Assembly: GCA_944319745.1 (NCBI GenBank)
Contig: CALUET010000023.1
Location: 124,001-188,000 of the forward strand
Length of the DNA stretch: 64,000 nucleotides
Source: an uncultured Phocaeicola sp.
GTDB lineage: Bacteria; Bacteroidota; Bacteroidia; Bacteroidales; Bacteroidaceae
Direction: 5' to 3'
In this document: piece after piece, positions 63,435 to 64,000 of the stretch
Numbering within the stretch: position 1 is the stretch's first letter
How the letters are laid out: every line of letters starts with the position of its first letter
The notes under the pieces: model-generated
The model's database searches: none
What the model saw: only the letters and a program-made list of their open reading frames with translations
Told to the model about the DNA's origin: nothing
Translations under genes and position numbers: made by a program

Positions 63435-64000
63435 TTAATCTTCCAGGTAATAATCGATGGTTGTTACCACCCTTATTTTCTTGATATGGGGGGTATTTGC
63501 ATCGCGGTCGCTGATGCTGAACTGACCTTGTGAGGCCCGACGGATTTTACCAAGCCTGCTGTCTGAGTCTTTTGCGAACTTCTTTGCTGCTTCGCGTGCG
63601 TTTTTTGTGGCTTCTTCAATCATTTGTGGTTTGATGGAGTTCAGCCCCGTGTATTCATATTGTACGTTAAAACGATAGTCTCCGCCTGCAACGGCTATGC
63701 CTTGTTTCAGCAGTTCTCCTTGCTCGCTTATCAGTGTTCTGATGAGTTCGACCTTATTGGATGTCACAATGATTACGCTTGTTACATTGTAACGATAGGG
63801 CGTTGCGGTGTTGCTTGCGTAACGTTCTGCTTTCAGGTCGATGATTTCCGGAGCATTGATGCTGATCTCGTTTTCGGAAATACCTTTCGATTTCAGATAC
63901 TGCACGATGGTTTGGTTGGATTTCTTGAGGTCGTTGTAGAGAATGTTCAGGTCGTTTCCTAAACTTTTGTAGACAAGGGGCCAGGTTACTTTATCGGCCG
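63435..64000 (-). CDS. SIMPL (DUF541) domain protein, 5' end outside the window
   Basis: The frame is open across the window edge; the visible C-terminal part is about 187 residues, and the GTG at 63905 is internal. The visible region has DKVTWPLVYKSLGNDLNILYND and the SIMPL-type ISINAPEIIDLKAERYASN and a final KIRRASQGQFSISDRDANTP. SIMPL-domain proteins are usually exported or outer-membrane-attached with unclear function. The N-terminal signal is not visible. Confidence 0.9.
   Translation of the reverse strand, partial: ADKVTWPLVYKSLGNDLNILYNDLKKSNQTIVQYLKSKGISENEISINAPEIIDLKAERYASNTATPYRYNVTSVIIVTSNKVELIRTLISEQGELLKQGIAVAGGDYRFNVQYEYTGLNSIKPQMIEEATKNAREAAKKFAKDSDSRLGKIRRASQGQFSISDRDANTPHIKKIRVVTTIDYYLED

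Overview
This 64 kb window is chromosomal DNA from a member of the Bacteroidales, most likely the Bacteroidaceae (Bacteroides, Phocaeicola, Mediterranea or a close relative). The evidence is the gene content and the promoter grammar. The genes include a GH92 alpha-mannosidase, DUF6340, DUF4468 and DUF4476 lipoprotein or secreted families, a PF14121-type putative porin, a fused NfnA-NfnB protein, a kor/vor 2-oxoacid:ferredoxin oxidoreductase operon, a PPi-dependent phosphofructokinase and a glutaminyl-tRNA synthetase. Many genes are preceded by the Bacteroidetes sigma-ABfr boxes TTTG-N19-21-TAnnTTTG rather than by strong Shine-Dalgarno sites. No phage, insertion sequence, CRISPR array, rRNA or tRNA was found. 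The window reads as core genome with dense housekeeping and envelope genes.

Layout. 1-2.7 kb: 3' part of secA. 2.9-7.8 kb: a DUF6340 lipoprotein, an acidic protein of unknown function, an MBL-fold hydrolase and a GH92 lipoprotein. 7.9-15.2 kb: valS, a BamE-like/DUF4476 lipoprotein, lepA and a secreted DUF3863-like protein. 15.2-17.9 kb: fabD and prmA-thiD. 18.0-21.0 kb: a low-complexity secreted protein and a FadL-like outer-membrane barrel. 21.1-25.1 kb: an operon of putative porin, anchored solute-binding protein and Gfo/Idh/MocA oxidoreductase. 25.2-28.4 kb: an operon of TPR protein, 2x[4Fe-4S] ferredoxin, KorA, a 58-residue membrane protein, KorB and KorC. 28.7-31.0 kb: the fused NfnAB. 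The Kor and NfnAB units lie back to back, so ferredoxin-reducing and ferredoxin-using enzymes share a divergent control region. 31-40 kb: DUF4468 protein, tkt-rpiB, galM-transporter-galK, and folC. 40-43 kb: an outer-membrane protein and grpE-dnaJ. 43-47.9 kb: pfp, GH25 muramidase, GDP-mannose pyrophosphorylase and DUF368. 47.9-51.2 kb: a TPR protein and glnS. 51.2-54.8 kb: a candidate small RNA, rarA, a hydroxyacid dehydrogenase, a C_GCAxxG_C_C protein and a small winged helix. 54.9-58.8 kb: a frameshifted TonB-C-like gene, aqpZ, mazG and an S37-type peptidase. 58.9-60.4 kb: an ECF sigma operon. 60.4-64 kb: rnz, rpsA and a truncated SIMPL-domain gene.

The observations most worth checking are these. 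(1) A shared promoter element, ATAGGGAAAATC followed by TTG-n-AGGGGA, sits upstream of two unlinked envelope-protein genes. (2) An orphan promoter and intrinsic terminator inside the glnS/rarA divergent region imply a roughly 90-nt RNA. (3) A run of 20 A bases lies inside the rpsA coding sequence. (4) A one-base frameshift in an 8-T tract separates a signal-peptide start from a TonB-C-like body. (5) Complete or near-complete promoters end only 4-5 nt before the start codons of rnz and of the porin gene, which predicts leaderless mRNAs. (6) A conserved-looking 58-residue membrane protein is embedded in the kor operon. I did not find a clearly novel defence or mobile system here.
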